Shown: positions 44,533 to 53,643, numbered from the stretch's first letter. The stretch is DNA of 64,000 nt from Gemmobacter caeruleus (GCF_008271655.1 NZ_VKKX01000022.1:248001-312000), one strand, 5' to 3'. The notes: generated by a model not told the origin, from the letters alone. Made by a program: numbers and translations.

Positions 44533-45669
44533 TCAGCCCAACAGATCGTGGATAACGCGCGCAAAGGCGCGGATGCCGGGTTCGATCAGCGCATCGGGAA
44601 AATCGTAATCGGGGGCGTGCAGCGGCGGGTGATCCTCGCCCGCGCCGAACCAGAACATCGCCGACCGCGCCACCGCGCCGAAACGCCCGAAATCCTCCGA
44701 GGCGCGCATGGGCTCGCCCGGGATGCGGGCAATGCCCTCGGCCGCCAGCGCCGCGCGCAGATGCGCCGTCGCCTCGGGGTCGTTGCGGCTGGCGGCGAAA
44801 TCGTCGTGCCAGGTGATCTCCAGCCCCAGCCCCGCGGCTTCGGCGGCAGTGCGGGCGGTGGTGACCGCCGCCTGTTTCAGCGCGGCCATGCGATCATCGG
44901 TCAGGCAGCGCAGCGTCGCCCACAATTCGCCTTCGCCCGGGGTGATGCCAAAGGCCGGCACCCCCATCCGCATATGGGTCAGCGTCACCAGCCGGAAATC
45001 CGCGTCCAGCGCCCCGCCCGGGCCAAGCGCCTCCAGCGCGGGGATCAGCGCGGCCAGCGCGCGCGCCGGGCTGAGCGCCTTGTCCGGCTCGGCCGCATGC
45101 GAGGTGCGCCCCAGAAAGCGCATCCGCATCCCGACCGAGGCGCAATTCGCCGCCCCCTCCTCCAGCACCGCCACGCCCAGTGGCAGGCCCGGCAGATTGT
45201 GCAGCGAAAAGGCGTGATCGGGGCTGATCGCGGCAAAACGCGGATCGGCCATCACCGCCGCCGCGCCCGACCCGTCTTCCTCGGCGGGCTGGAACAGCAG
45301 CACGACCCGGCCGCGCGCCGGCGGCTGGCGCATCAGCCGCGCCGCAAGGCCCGCAACGATGGTCATGTGCCCGTCATGGCCGCAAAGATGACCCTTGCCC
45401 GCCACCTCTGACCGCCAGGGCATCTGCCCGGTTTCCGCGATCGGCAGCGCGTCCAGTTCGGCCCGGATCATCACAGTGGGCCCCGGCGCGGCGCCAGTGA
45501 CGATGCCGGCAACGCCATGGCCGCCCAGCCCGGTCAGCACCTGCGGCACGCCGGCCCCGGTCAGAACCCCGGCGATCAGCGCCGCCGTCGCCGCCTCTTG
45601 CCCCGAGATTTCCGGCTGTCGGTGCAGACGCTGCCGCAGCGCGACCAGATCGGTCGGAGCCGCCGTCAT
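44533..45669 (-). CDS. M20 family amidohydrolase (hippurate/IAA-amino acid hydrolase type)
   Basis: This 378-residue metallopeptidase-like enzyme should hydrolyse N-acyl amino acids or similar amides. Metal-binding features are MIRAELDALPI (about residues 69-79), LCGHDGHMTI (about 94-103), FQPAEEDGSGA (about 127) and the HAAEPDKALSPARAL dimerisation part. It overlaps the upstream small membrane protein gene by four bases (ATGA), so they are co-expressed. The substrate is unknown. Confidence 0.9.
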   Translation of the reverse strand: MTAAPTDLVALRQRLHRQPEISGQEAATAALIAGVLTGAGVPQVLTGLGGHGVAGIVTGAAPGPTVMIRAELDALPIAETGQMPWRSEVAGKGHLCGHDGHMTIVAGLAARLMRQPPARGRVVLLFQPAEEDGSGAAAVMADPRFAAISPDHAFSLHNLPGLPLGVAVLEEGAANCASVGMRMRFLGRTSHAAEPDKALSPARALAALIPALEALGPGGALDADFRLVTLTHMRMGVPAFGITPGEGELWATLRCLTDDRMAALKQAAVTTARTAAEAAGLGLEITWHDDFAASRNDPEATAHLRAALAAEGIARIPGEPMRASEDFGRFGAVARSAMFWFGAGEDHPPLHAPDYDFPDALIEPGIRAFARVIHDLLG

Positions 45670-46022
45670 GCGCCGATGCCCGCCGATTGCGTCCCGGCCA
45701 TGCGCCGCAGCGATACGACCGGCTCCACCCGCCCGGTGCCGCGGGTGCGCGGCGCCACCGGTTCTTCGGGGATGTCGTGGCGGGCGGGCGCCGGGCGCCC
45801 GGCCAGCAGCGCCTCGGCCCGCTGGTTGGTTTCGGCCAGCACCGCCAGCGCCCCGAAGACCGCGACCGTCAGCACCAGCCCCGCCACCCCCAGCACCAGC
45901 GCCAACGCGCCATTGCCCGACTGCCAGTAGAACAGCCCTGCCGCCAGCAGGACGGCCATCGCCTGCGCGGCGAACAGCGCCGGGAACAGCGCGCGGAACA
46001 GGCGGGCGAGGAAAGCGATCAT
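45666..46022 (-). CDS. Small two-TM membrane protein of unknown function
   Basis: This 118-residue protein has two adjacent hydrophobic helices (about residues 15-34 and 38-62) and a C-terminal cytoplasmic tail rich in Arg and Pro. No family was recognised. Its stop overlaps the start of the M20 amidohydrolase gene, and it heads this two-gene unit. Confidence 0.72.
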   Translation of the reverse strand: MIAFLARLFRALFPALFAAQAMAVLLAAGLFYWQSGNGALALVLGVAGLVLTVAVFGALAVLAETNQRAEALLAGRPAPARHDIPEEPVAPRTRGTGRVEPVVSLRRMAGTQSAGIGA

Positions 46023-46366
46023 GGGGTCACCGGATGTTGCTTGCCGGCAGATAGGGGCGCGCGATCCCGCTTGTCAACGTGGCCGCGCGCGGGGCGCGAG
46101 AAAGTGACCGCCCCCGATTCGCGGCCCCGCGCCGCCAGAGAGGTTCCTAATCTTCGGTAAACGCCTCTGTCGCGCCCCGGGGAACAATGCGGCGAGGGCA
46201 TGGCGACTGTTGCAAGGGTGGTCGGATTTTCCCTCGAACCCTCCTATATCCGCCACATTTCTGCCCGAAGTCCAAAGGCATATGGACAACGGATATTTGT
46301 CTGCCCGGTCCGGCTCCGGGTAGCGCGACAGAATACGAGTGGTCTGGTCCGGGAAAGGGCTGAAAG
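46023..46366. promoter_or_regulatory. Divergent intergenic region before the TadG-like gene; no gene seen
   Basis: The 344 bases separate the minus-strand membrane protein gene from the plus-strand TadG-like gene. I see no credible gene. The right half is AT-richer and contains a loose inverted repeat ATATCCG/CGGATAT (around 46246 and 46293) and a CATATGGAC segment. The left part has an AGAGG/CCTCT pair (around 46137-46166). Promoters for both genes are expected here, but no clear -35/-10 pair stands out. Confidence 0.5.
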
Positions 46367-47950
46367 ATGAAGATGACAGTTTGGAATGTGTCTCCCGCAC
46401 GGAATGGGATGCGGCGCCGCCTCTCCGGTTTTGCCCGGAACGAGGACGGTTCGATCCTGCCATTCTCGATGATGGTTCTCTTTCTGATGATCCTCATCGG
46501 CGGTCTGGCGATCGACGTGATGCGACACGAGGAAAAACGCGTGGCGATCCAGCAGACGCTGGATAACAGCGTGCTGGCCGCGGCCGCCCTCAAGCAGGAA
46601 CTCGACCCGCAATTCGTGGTCGAGGATTATTTCGACAAGGTCGGCATGTCGGAATACCTGACCGGGGTGAATGTGAGCAACGCCCTGAACGCGCGCACCG
46701 TGCTGGCCGAAGCGGCGGCGGATACGCAGCCCTTCTTCATGCGCATGCTCGGGGTCAACGAATTCAACGTGATCGCCAACAGCGGCGCCGAGGAAAGCAT
46801 CTCCAACGTGGAGATCTCGCTCGTGCTCGATATCTCCGGCTCGATGAACGGATCGCGGATCAACAACCTGCGCCCGGCCGCCAAGAGCTTTGTGGACACG
46901 ATCCTGAACAATTCCGAACCGGGCCGCGTCTCGATGTCGGTCGTGCCCTATTCGGCGCAGGTGAACCTGGGCCCGGATCTGATGGCGCAATTCAACGTGA
47001 CGCGCATCCAGGACAAGACCTCTTGCGTGGAACTGCCGGACAGCGTGTTCAACTCCATCTCGCTGTCGCGCAGCCAGAGCTTTGCACATAACGGCCATTT
47101 CGACCCGTTCTATGGCACCGACGCCATGACGACCGAGACGAACTGTTCCTATTACAGCGCCTGGGACAGCAACGCGACGGCCAAGACCTCCAACTATGTG
47201 CTGCCGATCAGCGGCGACCGCACCGCGCTGAAGGCCAAGATCGACGCGCTGAGGGTGGGCGGCAACACCTCGATCGACCTCGGGGTGAAATGGGGCTCGC
47301 TGCTGCTTGATCCCAATGCGCGCCCGGTCACCACGGGGCTGATTGCGCGCGGGGTTGTCAACGGCCAGTTCTCCAACCGCCCGGCGGATTTCAACGCCAG
47401 TGACACGCTGAAGATCCTGGTGGTGATGACCGACGGCGAGAATACGACCGAATACAAGCTGAAGGAACCCTATCGCACCGGCCTGTCGCATGTCTGGCGC
47501 AACAGCTCGGGCACCACGGCCGCCTATTTCGATCGCTCCAGCACGAACAAGGATTACTACTGGCCCTCGACCGGCAGCTGGAGCTCGGCGCCGCCCACGG
47601 GGTCGGTCCAGCAGACCTGGCCGCAGGTGTTCGAGAAATACTCGGCCAAGTATGTCGCCTACCAGTTCTATCAGCGTCCGACCGGCGTGAGCTACGGCAC
47701 GAAGTATTACGAGATGGTCGAAGCGGTGTCCTCTACCAAGAATACCCGTCTGCAACAGGTGTGCAACGCGGCGAAATCGGCGGGGATCGTGGTCTACGGC
47801 ATCGCCTTCGAGGCCCCGACCAACGGCCAGAACCAGATCCGCGCCTGTGCTACCTCTGACGCGCATTACTTCGACGCACAGGGCCTGGAAATCGCGACCG
47901 TGTTCCAGTCGATCGCCAGCCAGATCAGCTATCTGAGGCTGACGCAATGA
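46367..47950 (+). CDS. TadG-like pseudopilin protein with von Willebrand factor A domain
   Basis: This 527-residue protein has an N-terminal TadE/G-type hydrophobic segment (EDGSILPFSMMVLFLMIL, about residues 25-42) followed by a long extracytoplasmic portion. A VWA domain starts near residue 140 with the metal-ion-dependent adhesion motif DISGSMNGS. Residues 350-353 region VVMTDGENT provides another MIDAS-loop part. The ribosome-binding site is GGGAAAGGGCTGAAAG. Such proteins assist assembly or anchoring of Flp pili and may mediate adhesion. Two TadE-like genes follow in an overlapping or closely spaced arrangement, but no other tad gene is in the window. Confidence 0.88.
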   Translation: MKMTVWNVSPARNGMRRRLSGFARNEDGSILPFSMMVLFLMILIGGLAIDVMRHEEKRVAIQQTLDNSVLAAAALKQELDPQFVVEDYFDKVGMSEYLTGVNVSNALNARTVLAEAAADTQPFFMRMLGVNEFNVIANSGAEESISNVEISLVLDISGSMNGSRINNLRPAAKSFVDTILNNSEPGRVSMSVVPYSAQVNLGPDLMAQFNVTRIQDKTSCVELPDSVFNSISLSRSQSFAHNGHFDPFYGTDAMTTETNCSYYSAWDSNATAKTSNYVLPISGDRTALKAKIDALRVGGNTSIDLGVKWGSLLLDPNARPVTTGLIARGVVNGQFSNRPADFNASDTLKILVVMTDGENTTEYKLKEPYRTGLSHVWRNSSGTTAAYFDRSSTNKDYYWPSTGSWSSAPPTGSVQQTWPQVFEKYSAKYVAYQFYQRPTGVSYGTKYYEMVEAVSSTKNTRLQQVCNAAKSAGIVVYGIAFEAPTNGQNQIRACATSDAHYFDAQGLEIATVFQSIASQISYLRLTQ

Positions 47951-48495
47951 CACCCGTTCGGTCCAGGCTGCGCGCCGGCCTGGCGAACTGGGCGCGCGAG
48001 GAAGACGGGCATGCGGCGGTTGCCTTCGCGCTGATCTTCCCGCTGTTCTTCGTCCTGTTCGTCTCGGCTTTCGAGATCGGGCTGTTCACGGTGCGGCAAA
48101 CCATTCTGGAACGCGCGGTCGATGTGGCCGTCCGCGCGATCCGGCTGGGGCAGATGCCGAACCCGGATCATGACACGATCAAGGCGATGATCTGCGACAA
48201 CGCGCCGTCGCTTTCGACCTGCAACGACACGCTGAAGATCAGCCTGGAGCGGGTCTCGACGACGACCTGGGCCATGCCGGCCACGCAGCTGCAATGCACC
48301 AACCGGTCAGAGCCGCTGAACCCGGTGGGTCAGGTGGATCCCGATCCGCAGGCGCCGCAGGTTCTGATGATCATGCGGGTCTGCCTGACGGCGGATGCGA
48401 TGTTTCCCGGCACCGGCTTTGGTGCCTCTCTCCAGAAGGACGGCCAGGGCGGCTACTACATGAACGCCATGACCGCCTTTCTGAACGAACCCTGA
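47947..48495 (+). CDS. TadE-like pseudopilin
   Basis: This 182-residue protein has the TadE-type pattern: a short basic cytoplasmic start, then EDGHAAVAFALIFPLFFVLF (about residues 18-37) as a single TM helix, and a C-terminal extracytoplasmic domain with several Cys. It starts in the stop codon of the TadG-like gene (ATGA overlap). The Glu before the hydrophobic segment resembles prepilin peptidase sites. It is probably a minor pseudopilin acting with its neighbours in surface-pilus assembly. Confidence 0.85.
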   Translation: MTPVRSRLRAGLANWAREEDGHAAVAFALIFPLFFVLFVSAFEIGLFTVRQTILERAVDVAVRAIRLGQMPNPDHDTIKAMICDNAPSLSTCNDTLKISLERVSTTTWAMPATQLQCTNRSEPLNPVGQVDPDPQAPQVLMIMRVCLTADAMFPGTGFGASLQKDGQGGYYMNAMTAFLNEP

Positions 48496-48504
48496 GGTCC
48501 GGTC

Positions 48505-49089
48505 ATGCAAGTGCCAGTTCTGACCCGGATCGGAGACCGCCTGCGGCAGTTCTGCCGCGATGAATCCGGCAATGCGGTCATCGAGTCCGTCTTCATGTTG
48601 CCCCTGCTGATCTGGGCGGCGTTTTCCATGGTCGTCTTCTGGGACGGCTACATGACCAAGAACAAGCTGCAAAAGGCGGTCTATACCACCGGCGACGTGC
48701 TGTCGCGCTGGCAGGGCCGGGCCTTGACGGCGAATGATGCCGCCGGTCTGCAAGACATGATGCGCTACCTGATCAACGAAAACGATCAGGTGCCGCGCCT
48801 GCGGCTGTCCAGCATCATCTGGGTCGCCAGCCGCAACAGGTTCGAGGTGCAGTGGTCATGTTCGCTCGATCCCGGTGCGCTGCCGGCCTATACGACGACG
48901 ACGCTGCAACTGGTGAAGGACAACCTGCCCGCCGCCGCCGATGGCGACACCGAGCTGATCGTCGAGGGCGAGATCGACTATGCGCTGTTCAATCGCGGCG
49001 AGGTGATCCCCGTCACCTTCGAGATGTCGAGCATCATCCGCCCGCGCTTTGCCGCCGTGACCTTTTCCAACCCGGGCGCCTGCAACTGA
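48505..49089 (+). CDS. TadE-like pseudopilin, second
   Basis: This 194-residue protein also has a TadE-type N-terminus (DESGNAVIESVFMLPLLIW, about residues 18-36) followed by an extracytoplasmic domain containing a few Cys. It lies nine bases after the preceding TadE-like gene. Length and arrangement suggest a three-protein set (TadG and two TadE). Downstream is a GC-rich inverted repeat that may end the transcript. Confidence 0.83.
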   Translation: MQVPVLTRIGDRLRQFCRDESGNAVIESVFMLPLLIWAAFSMVVFWDGYMTKNKLQKAVYTTGDVLSRWQGRALTANDAAGLQDMMRYLINENDQVPRLRLSSIIWVASRNRFEVQWSCSLDPGALPAYTTTTLQLVKDNLPAAADGDTELIVEGEIDYALFNRGEVIPVTFEMSSIIRPRFAAVTFSNPGACN

Positions 49090-49113
49090 TCTTGCGCACA
49101 TCGGGTCTGCATG

Positions 49114-49143
49114 GGCGCGCATTGCCGCAGGGCGATGCGCGCC
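49114..49143 (+). terminator. Hairpin after the TadE-like genes
   Basis: GGCGCGCAT (49114-49122) pairs perfectly with ATGCGCGCC (49135-49143) around a 12-base loop and is followed by TTACCTTT. This is a plausible terminator of the three-gene Tad unit. Confidence 0.55.
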
Positions 49144-49183
49144 TTACCTTTGCGCCAGACCCACCCGAACAGGAGGCGCTTTC

Positions 49184-50104
49184 ATGTCGATCACTGCATC
49201 CCGCCCCGTCCTTTCCGAAACGCTCGCCCGCCCGGCCATCGAGGGCGCGGGCGTGCATCTGCACCGCGCCTTCGGCTTTTCCGAGCCCGAGGCCTTTGAC
49301 CCCTTTCTGATGTTCGACGATTTCCGCAACGATGACCCGCGCGATTACCGCGCCGGCTTTCCCTGGCATCCGCATCGCGGGATCGAGACGATCACTTATG
49401 TTCTGGCCGGCAGCGTCGAACATGGCGACAGTCTGGGCAATCGCGGTGCGCTGAGCGGGGGCGATGTGCAATGGATGACCGCAGGGTCGGGCATCCTGCA
49501 TCAGGAAATGCCGCGCGGCGATGCGCGCGGGCAGATGCACGGGTTTCAGCTCTGGGCCAACCTGCCCTCCAGCCTCAAGATGACCGCGCCGCGCTATCAG
49601 GATGTCAAATCGGCCGATATTCCGGTTGTGACCGATGATGACGGCACCCGCGTCAAGGTCATCACCGGGGCGTTCTGGGGCCAGCGCGGCCCGGTCGATG
49701 GCATCGCCGCCGATCCGCAATACCTCGATATCTCGGTGCCGCCGAATGTCCGGCGCAGCTTCCGCGTCGATACCTATCGCCGGGCCTTTGCCTATATCTT
49801 TGCCGGCGCCGGCACCTTTCGCGATGCAAGCCGCCCGCAAGGCGTGCTGGTCGAAAAAGAGGTGCAGGGCCAGGAGGTGAACATCCGCGATCTGTCAGGC
49901 AACCGGACGCTGGTGCGCTTTGGCAGTGGTGACGAGGTGACGGTGCAGGCCGGGCCCGAGGGCGTGCGCTTCCTGCTGATCTCCGGCGCCCCGATCCAGG
50001 AGCCGGTGGCCTGGCACGGCCCCATCGTGATGAACACCCAGGCCGAGATCCGGCAGGCCATGGCCGATCTGCGCAACGGCACCTTCATCAGGCCCGCGCA
50101 TTGA
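49184..50104 (+). CDS. Pirin family protein
   Basis: This 306-residue bicupin belongs to the pirin family. The N-terminal cupin carries the metal ligands in FPWHPHRGIETITYVLAG (two His) and further on GSGILHQEMP (His and Glu). The later TPF-like domain ends in VRFLLISGAPIQEPVAWHGPIVMNT. Some pirins have quercetinase activity, others regulate metabolism. An AGGAGG ribosome-binding site precedes the ATG. It has no clear operon partner. Confidence 0.93.
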   Translation: MSITASRPVLSETLARPAIEGAGVHLHRAFGFSEPEAFDPFLMFDDFRNDDPRDYRAGFPWHPHRGIETITYVLAGSVEHGDSLGNRGALSGGDVQWMTAGSGILHQEMPRGDARGQMHGFQLWANLPSSLKMTAPRYQDVKSADIPVVTDDDGTRVKVITGAFWGQRGPVDGIAADPQYLDISVPPNVRRSFRVDTYRRAFAYIFAGAGTFRDASRPQGVLVEKEVQGQEVNIRDLSGNRTLVRFGSGDEVTVQAGPEGVRFLLISGAPIQEPVAWHGPIVMNTQAEIRQAMADLRNGTFIRPAH

Positions 50105-50136
50105 CTGCCGCTCATTGACTGCCGGGCGCGGCGGCG

Positions 50137-50730
50137 TCACCCCGCCGCGCCCACGGCCTTCAACGCCATGTCGGCATAGATCGCCTCGACCTCGGCCCGG
50201 CCCAGACGTCCGCCTTCGCGATACCAGTTGGTCACCCCGGTCAGCATGGCAATCAACGCCAGCGTCGCCAGCTTGGTATCGGGAATGGCAAAGACCCCCG
50301 CCGCGCGCCCGTCGCGCAGGATGGTTTCCAGCGCATCCTCATAGCGGCGGCGCAGCGCCTCGATCGCCTCGAATTGCGCGGGTTCCAGATTGCGCAGTTC
50401 CATATAGGCGATGAACACCGCATCGGGACGCGCGATGTGATAACCGACGTGAAAGCGCGCGAACTGTTCCAGCCGCGCGCGCGGATCGCCGGGCGGCGGC
50501 AGCGCGGCCAGCGCGGTCAGCAAGCCCTCCAGATGGTCGCGCATCATGTCGGCCAGCAGGCTTTGCTTGTCGGCGGTATAGAGATAGAGCGCGCCGGCCT
50601 GCACCCCCACTTCGGCCGCGATCTGCCGCATGGAGACGGCGGCATAGCCGTGCCGGGCGAACAGCCGCTCGGCCACCGCGCGGATGCGCGGCCCGGTGAT
50701 TTCCGAATGGGATCCGGTCTTGCGTGCCAT
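50137..50730 (-). CDS. TetR/AcrR-family transcriptional regulator
   Basis: This 197-residue protein begins with a TetR helix-turn-helix (RIRAVAERLFARHGYAAVSM then VGVQAGALYLYTADKQSLL, about residues 16-60). The C-terminal ligand domain is of the type with DAVFIAYMELRNLEPAQF. The position of a 14-base palindrome just upstream of its start (50745-50758) suggests autorepression. It is divergent from a small lipoprotein candidate gene. The ligand is unknown. Confidence 0.9.
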   Translation of the reverse strand: MARKTGSHSEITGPRIRAVAERLFARHGYAAVSMRQIAAEVGVQAGALYLYTADKQSLLADMMRDHLEGLLTALAALPPPGDPRARLEQFARFHVGYHIARPDAVFIAYMELRNLEPAQFEAIEALRRRYEDALETILRDGRAAGVFAIPDTKLATLALIAMLTGVTNWYREGGRLGRAEVEAIYADMALKAVGAAG

Positions 50731-50744
50731 GCGGCCAAGTTAAC

Positions 50745-50758
50745 TGAACGCCGGTTCA
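50745..50758. promoter_or_regulatory. Palindromic operator candidate for the TetR gene
   Basis: TGAAC-GCCG-GTTCA is a palindrome with five-base arms, embedded in TTAACTGAACGCCGGTTCAATT. It lies 15 bases upstream of the TetR start, a typical place for an autoregulatory TetR operator. Confidence 0.6.
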
Positions 50759-50829
50759 ATTCAAGGCCGAACCGGCCCGCCCGCGCCCGCTTGCCCCCGC
50801 AGCGGCGCTTCGATAAGGTCGGCGCCCGA

Positions 50830-51132
50830 ATGCCACAGTCATGGGCCAGCATGTTGATCGCGCCGCCTTGCCAGAAAATCGGGTTGTTTCTGCTGGCCGG
50901 TCTGCTTTGCGCCGCCTGCACCGAAATGCCCGAGATCGCCGCGCCGCCGGTGGCGCCCGGCCCCGCGCCGCAGATCGCGCCGCTGGATGCGGTTCTGGCG
51001 CAGATGCCACCGCCGGGCAGCGTGGTCACGGCCGATCCGACCGGGCTTGCCGCCCGCGCAGCCGCCCTGCGTGCCCGCGCCGATGCGTTGCGTGGCCCGC
51101 TGGAAACCACGCCCGCCCCCGGCACGCCCTGA
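50830..51132 (+). CDS. Small Pro/Ala-rich lipoprotein candidate
   Basis: This roughly 100-residue product (or 93 from the ATG at 50851) has a hydrophobic N-terminus (KIGLFLLAGLLCAAC) ending in a Cys that may be lipidated, although the lipobox is not ideal. The rest is rich in Pro and Ala (APPVAPGPAPQIAPLD), typical of a surface-exposed or envelope-tethered linker. No family was recognised. Its gene is divergent from the TetR regulator and followed by hom. Confidence 0.6.
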   Translation: MPQSWASMLIAPPCQKIGLFLLAGLLCAACTEMPEIAAPPVAPGPAPQIAPLDAVLAQMPPPGSVVTADPTGLAARAAALRARADALRGPLETTPAPGTP

Positions 51133-51205
51133 ACCGCACGGCTCCGCGTTGCGCCGCCGCGCCGAACCGGCTAACAGTCGGCTGGAGTCAATATCGGAGC
51201 ATATC

Positions 51206-52501
51206 ATGGTTCAGCCCCTGCGCCTCGGGCTTGCCGGTCTCGGGACTGTCGGCATCGGTGTGGTCAAGATCGTGCAGCGCCATGCCGCGCTGATCGAGGC
51301 GCGCACCGGGCGCCCGGTGGTCATCACTGCCGTATCCGCGCGCGACCCGAAAAAGAACCGTGACGCCGATCTGTCGGCCTATGCCTGGGAAAGCGACCCC
51401 GTCGCGCTGGCCCGCCGTCCGGATGTGGATGTGTTCGTCGAGGTGATGGGCGGCCATGAAGGCGCGGCCCGCGCCGCGACCGAGGCCGCCATTGCCGCCG
51501 GCAAGGATGTCGTGACCGCGAACAAGGCGCTGCTCGCCCATCACGGCCAGGCGCTTGCCCTTGCGGCCGAGGCCGCGGGCCGTGTGATCCGGTTCGAGGC
51601 CGCGGTGGCCGGCGGCATCCCGGTGATCAAGGCGCTGACCGAGGGGTTGTCCGGGAATGCCATCACCCGCGTCATGGGCGTGATGAACGGCACCTGCAAC
51701 TATATCCTTACCCGCATGGCCAATGCCGGCCTGCCCTACGAAGTGGTGTTCGAGGAAGCCCGGCAACTGGGCTATCTGGAGGCCGATCCGAACCTGGATG
51801 TCGGGGGGATCGACGCCGGGCACAAGCTGTCGCTGCTGGCCTCCATCGCCTTTGGCACCCAGGTCGCCTTCGATCATGTGGAGCTGGAGGGCATCGGCAA
51901 TGTCTCGATCGAGGATATCAACCTCGCCGATGACATGGGCTATCACATCAAGCTGCTGGGCGTGGCGCAGATGTCGGGGCGCGGGCTGGAACAGCGCATG
52001 ACCCCCTGCCTCGTCCCCGCCGACAGCCCGTTTGGCCAATTGCAGGGCGGCACCAACATGGTGATGCTGGAGGGCGACAGCGTGGGCCAGATCGTGCTGC
52101 GCGGCCCCGGCGCGGGCGAAGGCCCGACCGCCAGCGCGGTGATGTCGGATGTGCTTGACATCGCGCGCGGCCTGCGACTGCCGACCTTCGGCCAGCCCGC
52201 CGCCGCGTTGAAACCCGCCGTGCCCGCGAAATCGGCGACGCCCGCGCCCTATTACCTGCGGATGACGCTGCTCGACAAACCCGGGGCGCTGGCCAAGATC
52301 GCCACCTGTCTGGGCGATGCCGGCGTGTCGATCGACCAGATGCGCCAGATCAACCAGCCGGGCGAGGAGGATGACGACGCCATCGTGATCTTCGTCACCC
52401 ACAAGGCGGCGCCGGGCGACATCGCCCATGCGCTGACCCGGTTCCAGCAGACCGGCGTTCTGGTCGGCACCCCGGTCGCGATCCGTATCGAGGAACTGTG
52501 A
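51206..52501 (+). CDS. hom: Homoserine dehydrogenase with ACT domain
   Basis: This 431-residue enzyme reduces aspartate semialdehyde to homoserine. The NAD(P)-binding loop is GLAGLGTVGIGVV (residues about 7-19), VTANKALLAHHG follows, and the catalytic block contains GVMNGTCNYILTRM near residue 155. The C-terminus is an ACT domain (about residues 350-431), usually for threonine feedback. The start at 51206 has a CGGAGC ribosome-binding site; the frame is open further upstream. glpX follows after one intervening gene, recalling the hom-glpX arrangement in alphaproteobacteria. Confidence 0.95.
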   Translation: MVQPLRLGLAGLGTVGIGVVKIVQRHAALIEARTGRPVVITAVSARDPKKNRDADLSAYAWESDPVALARRPDVDVFVEVMGGHEGAARAATEAAIAAGKDVVTANKALLAHHGQALALAAEAAGRVIRFEAAVAGGIPVIKALTEGLSGNAITRVMGVMNGTCNYILTRMANAGLPYEVVFEEARQLGYLEADPNLDVGGIDAGHKLSLLASIAFGTQVAFDHVELEGIGNVSIEDINLADDMGYHIKLLGVAQMSGRGLEQRMTPCLVPADSPFGQLQGGTNMVMLEGDSVGQIVLRGPGAGEGPTASAVMSDVLDIARGLRLPTFGQPAAALKPAVPAKSATPAPYYLRMTLLDKPGALAKIATCLGDAGVSIDQMRQINQPGEEDDDAIVIFVTHKAAPGDIAHALTRFQQTGVLVGTPVAIRIEEL

Positions 52502-52563
52502 GGCAGGCTTGACCGCCGGCCGGGCGGGGCGGATCATCGCCCCGTCCGCCCGGGAGGTTTGCC

Positions 52564-53643
52564 ATGTTCCTGCGCCTTGCGTTTGCCTTTTGCGTGCTGG
52601 CCGCTCCGCTGGCCGCGCAACCCCTGCCGGGGGCAGACGATCCCTCCTTTGCCCGGCCCTTTGCGCGGGCGCTGGCCGGCGATGACCCGACCGCCCTGAC
52701 CGAATTGCACGCCGCCGCCACCGCCGGCAATCAGGCGGCCCTGTTGGCCCTGCCGGCGGTGCTGCTCTGGCTGCCGCCCGAAGGTCCGCTGCCGGTGCGC
52801 AACCGCTTTCGCAAGATCGGCGACGCGCGGCTGGACGATGCCGTGGCCGCCGCCTCGGCCGTGATGGCCGATTGGCAGGGCGGTCTGGTCGATATGCCCG
52901 CCGACCTGCCCGCCCGTGCGCTGCGGCTTTATGCGGCGGATGAGCGCGGCAAGGCCGATACGTTGATCGGGCAATGGCTCAATCAATCCGGCGGGCTGGG
53001 GGATTGGCCCGCGGGGCTGGAGCGGGCGCCGCTGCCCGCGCTTTTCCTGGGGCTGGCACTGCGAGGGCGATTGGAATTCGCGCCGACCCCGGAAGACGAG
53101 GCCCGGCTGATCGCGCTCTTGCGGGAGGACCGGCCCGGGGCCTGGCTCGCGTTGGCCGGTCTGACCACGCCGCCGGGCGGCACCGCCCTGCCCGACCCGA
53201 CCCAAGCCGGCCTTTGGGTGCAGCGCGCGGGCCTTGCCCCCGACCACGCCGCCGCAAGGCTGAAGGCAGCGCATCTGGTCCGCCTGACGCAGCGCCCGGG
53301 CGCCCTGCCCCTGTCGCCCGAACAGGCCGAGGCGCTGCGGCTCTGGCTCACCGGCCAGCCGGATTTCGCCCCGGTCGAAAACCTCTGTGCCCTGCACTGC
53401 CCCGACAGCGCGGCGGCCTGCGCGCGGGCGCATGTCGCGGCGCTTGGGCCACTGGCCCGTGTCACCGAAGCCTCCGTGCCGCCGGTCGCCGTCATCCGCG
53501 CGCAGGATTTTCTGGCCACCCCGCGCGGGCTGCGGGTCTGGCTGTCAACGCTGGCCTCCTCCCCCGGTTGGGCCGACCGCCGCAGCGCCGCCACCGCAAT
53601 CGACGCCTGTTTCGGCGATCTTGTGGCCAGGTCCGCCCCCTGA
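52564..53643 (+). CDS. Secreted helical protein of unknown function
   Basis: This 359-residue product begins with a signal peptide (MFLRLAFAFCVLAAPLAAQP). The remainder is alpha-helical and rich in Leu and Ala, with short repeated blocks of the SEL1/TPR style (for example DDPTALTELHAAATAGNQAAL and EARLIALLREDRPGAWLALAG). Near the C-terminus ENLCALHCPDSAAACARA contributes several Cys. A GGGAGG ribosome-binding site precedes it. It lies between hom and glpX. I do not recognise a family; a periplasmic scaffold role is possible. Confidence 0.75.
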   Translation: MFLRLAFAFCVLAAPLAAQPLPGADDPSFARPFARALAGDDPTALTELHAAATAGNQAALLALPAVLLWLPPEGPLPVRNRFRKIGDARLDDAVAAASAVMADWQGGLVDMPADLPARALRLYAADERGKADTLIGQWLNQSGGLGDWPAGLERAPLPALFLGLALRGRLEFAPTPEDEARLIALLREDRPGAWLALAGLTTPPGGTALPDPTQAGLWVQRAGLAPDHAAARLKAAHLVRLTQRPGALPLSPEQAEALRLWLTGQPDFAPVENLCALHCPDSAAACARAHVAALGPLARVTEASVPPVAVIRAQDFLATPRGLRVWLSTLASSPGWADRRSAATAIDACFGDLVARSAP

